Below are positions 5,358 to 6,062 of a DNA stretch of 6,062 nt, in pieces. Below the pieces are notes generated by a model. That model worked only from the letters and a program-made list of their open reading frames with translations, made no database searches and was not told where the DNA came from. The stretch's first letter is position 1; every line of letters begins with the position of its first letter. Both the position numbers and the translations under genes were made by a program. Location of the stretch: the NCBI GenBank assembly GCA_030043865.1, contig JASHWZ010000151.1, forward strand, positions 1 through 6,062, written 5' to 3'. This DNA comes from Thermoplasmata archaeon. GTDB taxonomy: Archaea > Thermoplasmatota > Thermoplasmata > Lutacidiplasmatales > UBA184.

Positions 5358-6062
5358 GTGTCGGAACCGACGGTAACCTTCCTCGGCGGCGTCCGGGAGA
5401 TCGGCGGCAACAAGGTCCTCATCGAAGACGGGCCGGACCGGATCCTCTTCGACTTCGGGCCCGCGTTCTCCGAGCGGATGGAACAGTTCTACGTGGACTT
5501 TCTCCAGCCCCGCCGGGCGAGCCCGGTCCAGGACCTCCTCGAGTTCGACCTCTTGCCGCGCATCGAGGGCCTCTACTCCCGAGAGGCGCTCACGGATTCC
5601 GACCTGCCGTACCGGGCGCCCGAGGTGCACGCACTGTTCGTGAGCCACGCCCACGCCGACCACGCCGGGTACCTCCGGCTCGTCGACCCCGAGATCCCGG
5701 TCTACGTCGGAGCGGGGACCCGTCGCCTGCTCGAGACGATCAAGGCGTCCTCGCCGTCGATGAAGTACGGCGAGCACCGCTGGGAGGTGTTCGCCGACCG
5801 TGCCCCCGTGCGCGTCGGCCGGCTCGAGGTCGTGCCGTTCCCGGTCGACCACTCGATCCCGTTCGCCTACGGGTTCCTCGTTCGAACGTCGGCGGGGACC
5901 CTCGCGTACACCGGCGACTTCCGTCAGCATGGGCCGCGCGCCCCGGACACGCACGCCTTTCTCGCGGCCGCGGCCGCCGAGTCCCCGGCCGCGTTCGTCA
6001 CGGAAGGGACCCGGGCCGGACCGGACCCGCGTCGGGACTTCTCGGAGGAGGGCGTGCGGACC
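5358..6062 (+). CDS. Metallo-beta-lactamase-fold hydrolase, RNase J/CPSF-like, N-terminal part; C-terminus beyond window
   Basis: The frame is open to the window edge, giving 235 residues. The start TVTFLGGVREIGGNKVLIED is typical of RNase J/CPSF-type enzymes of the metallo-beta-lactamase superfamily. Metal-binding motifs are in order: H97-A-H99-A-D101-H102 in FVSHAHADHAGYL; H165 in FPVDHSIPFAYG; and D187 in LAYTGDFRQHG. VTEGTR (about 214-219) then resembles the strand that leads to the beta-CASP region in RNase J relatives, which would lie outside the window. Between FDFG (31-34) and HAHADH there are about 62 residues, longer than I recall for classic RNase J, containing FYVDFLQPRRASP and FDLLPRIEGLYSRE. 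I recall similar segments in archaeal relatives annotated only as MBL-fold hydrolases. Nuclease activity is an inference; a metal hydrolase is nearly certain. The only in-frame starts are the GTGs at 5352 and 5358. I prefer 5358 because GGGGG (5348-5352) lies just before it. It lies 112 bases after rpoP, on the same strand. Confidence 0.88.
   Translation, partial: MSEPTVTFLGGVREIGGNKVLIEDGPDRILFDFGPAFSERMEQFYVDFLQPRRASPVQDLLEFDLLPRIEGLYSREALTDSDLPYRAPEVHALFVSHAHADHAGYLRLVDPEIPVYVGAGTRRLLETIKASSPSMKYGEHRWEVFADRAPVRVGRLEVVPFPVDHSIPFAYGFLVRTSAGTLAYTGDFRQHGPRAPDTHAFLAAAAAESPAAFVTEGTRAGPDPRRDFSEEGVRT

Noticed and set aside
1383..5415. Exact 12-base match GGCGGCAACAAG in psmA and in the hydrolase gene
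   Set aside because: Both copies encode Gly-Gly-Asn-Lys with the preferred codons of a G+C-rich genome, inside conserved protein motifs, so the match needs no other explanation.
1..6062. tRNA or rRNA genes, CRISPR arrays, insertion sequences or attachment sites
   Set aside because: None is visible. Apart from gaps of at most about 150 bases the window is filled by recognisable protein genes.

Overview
The window is a very G+C-rich stretch of archaeal chromosome, roughly two-thirds G+C or more by eye. It carries the core of the archaeal exosome superoperon. The archaeal assignment is firm: the proteasome alpha subunit, the SBDS protein, the exosome subunits Rrp4, Rrp41 and Rrp42, ribosomal protein L37Ae (eL43) and RNA polymerase subunit P (Rpo12) lie in the order typical of Archaea, and a TATA box sits upstream of the first gene. 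The alpha subunit's N-terminus closely matches my recollection of the Thermoplasma acidophilum protein, so a G+C-rich member of Thermoplasmatota is the most likely source. That lineage call is an inference.

Layout. Positions 1-725, minus strand: the N-terminal part of a thioredoxin-fold DUF255 (YyaL/SPATA20-like) protein, cut by the window edge. Positions 726-876: a divergent intergenic region with the operon's TATA box. Positions 877-5245, plus strand: psmA, SBDS, rrp4, rrp41, rrp42, rpl37Ae and rpoP, tightly packed. Positions 5246-5357: an intergenic segment with a 15-bp direct repeat and a GC hairpin. Positions 5358-6062: the N-terminal part of a metallo-beta-lactamase-fold hydrolase of the RNase J/CPSF type, cut by the window edge.

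The genes join protein turnover (20S proteasome alpha ring), ribosome maturation (SBDS, L37Ae), transcription (Rpo12) and 3'-to-5' RNA decay (Rrp41/Rrp42 hexamer with the Rrp4 cap). The downstream hydrolase, if it is a nuclease, would add a second RNA-cleaving activity. Translation signals fall into two groups. rrp41, rrp42 and rpl37Ae have clear Shine-Dalgarno sequences, and the last two start at ATGA overlaps. psmA, SBDS, rrp4 and rpoP have none. A/T-rich promoter-like elements precede psmA, rrp4 and rpoP; the latter two overlap the stop codon of the gene before.

The content is mostly well-known biology. I see no clear new system. The points most worth a check are the hydrolase next to the exosome operon, the possible internal promoters built on stop codons, the motif shared by the psmA and hydrolase upstream regions, and the unusual 5' end of rrp4.
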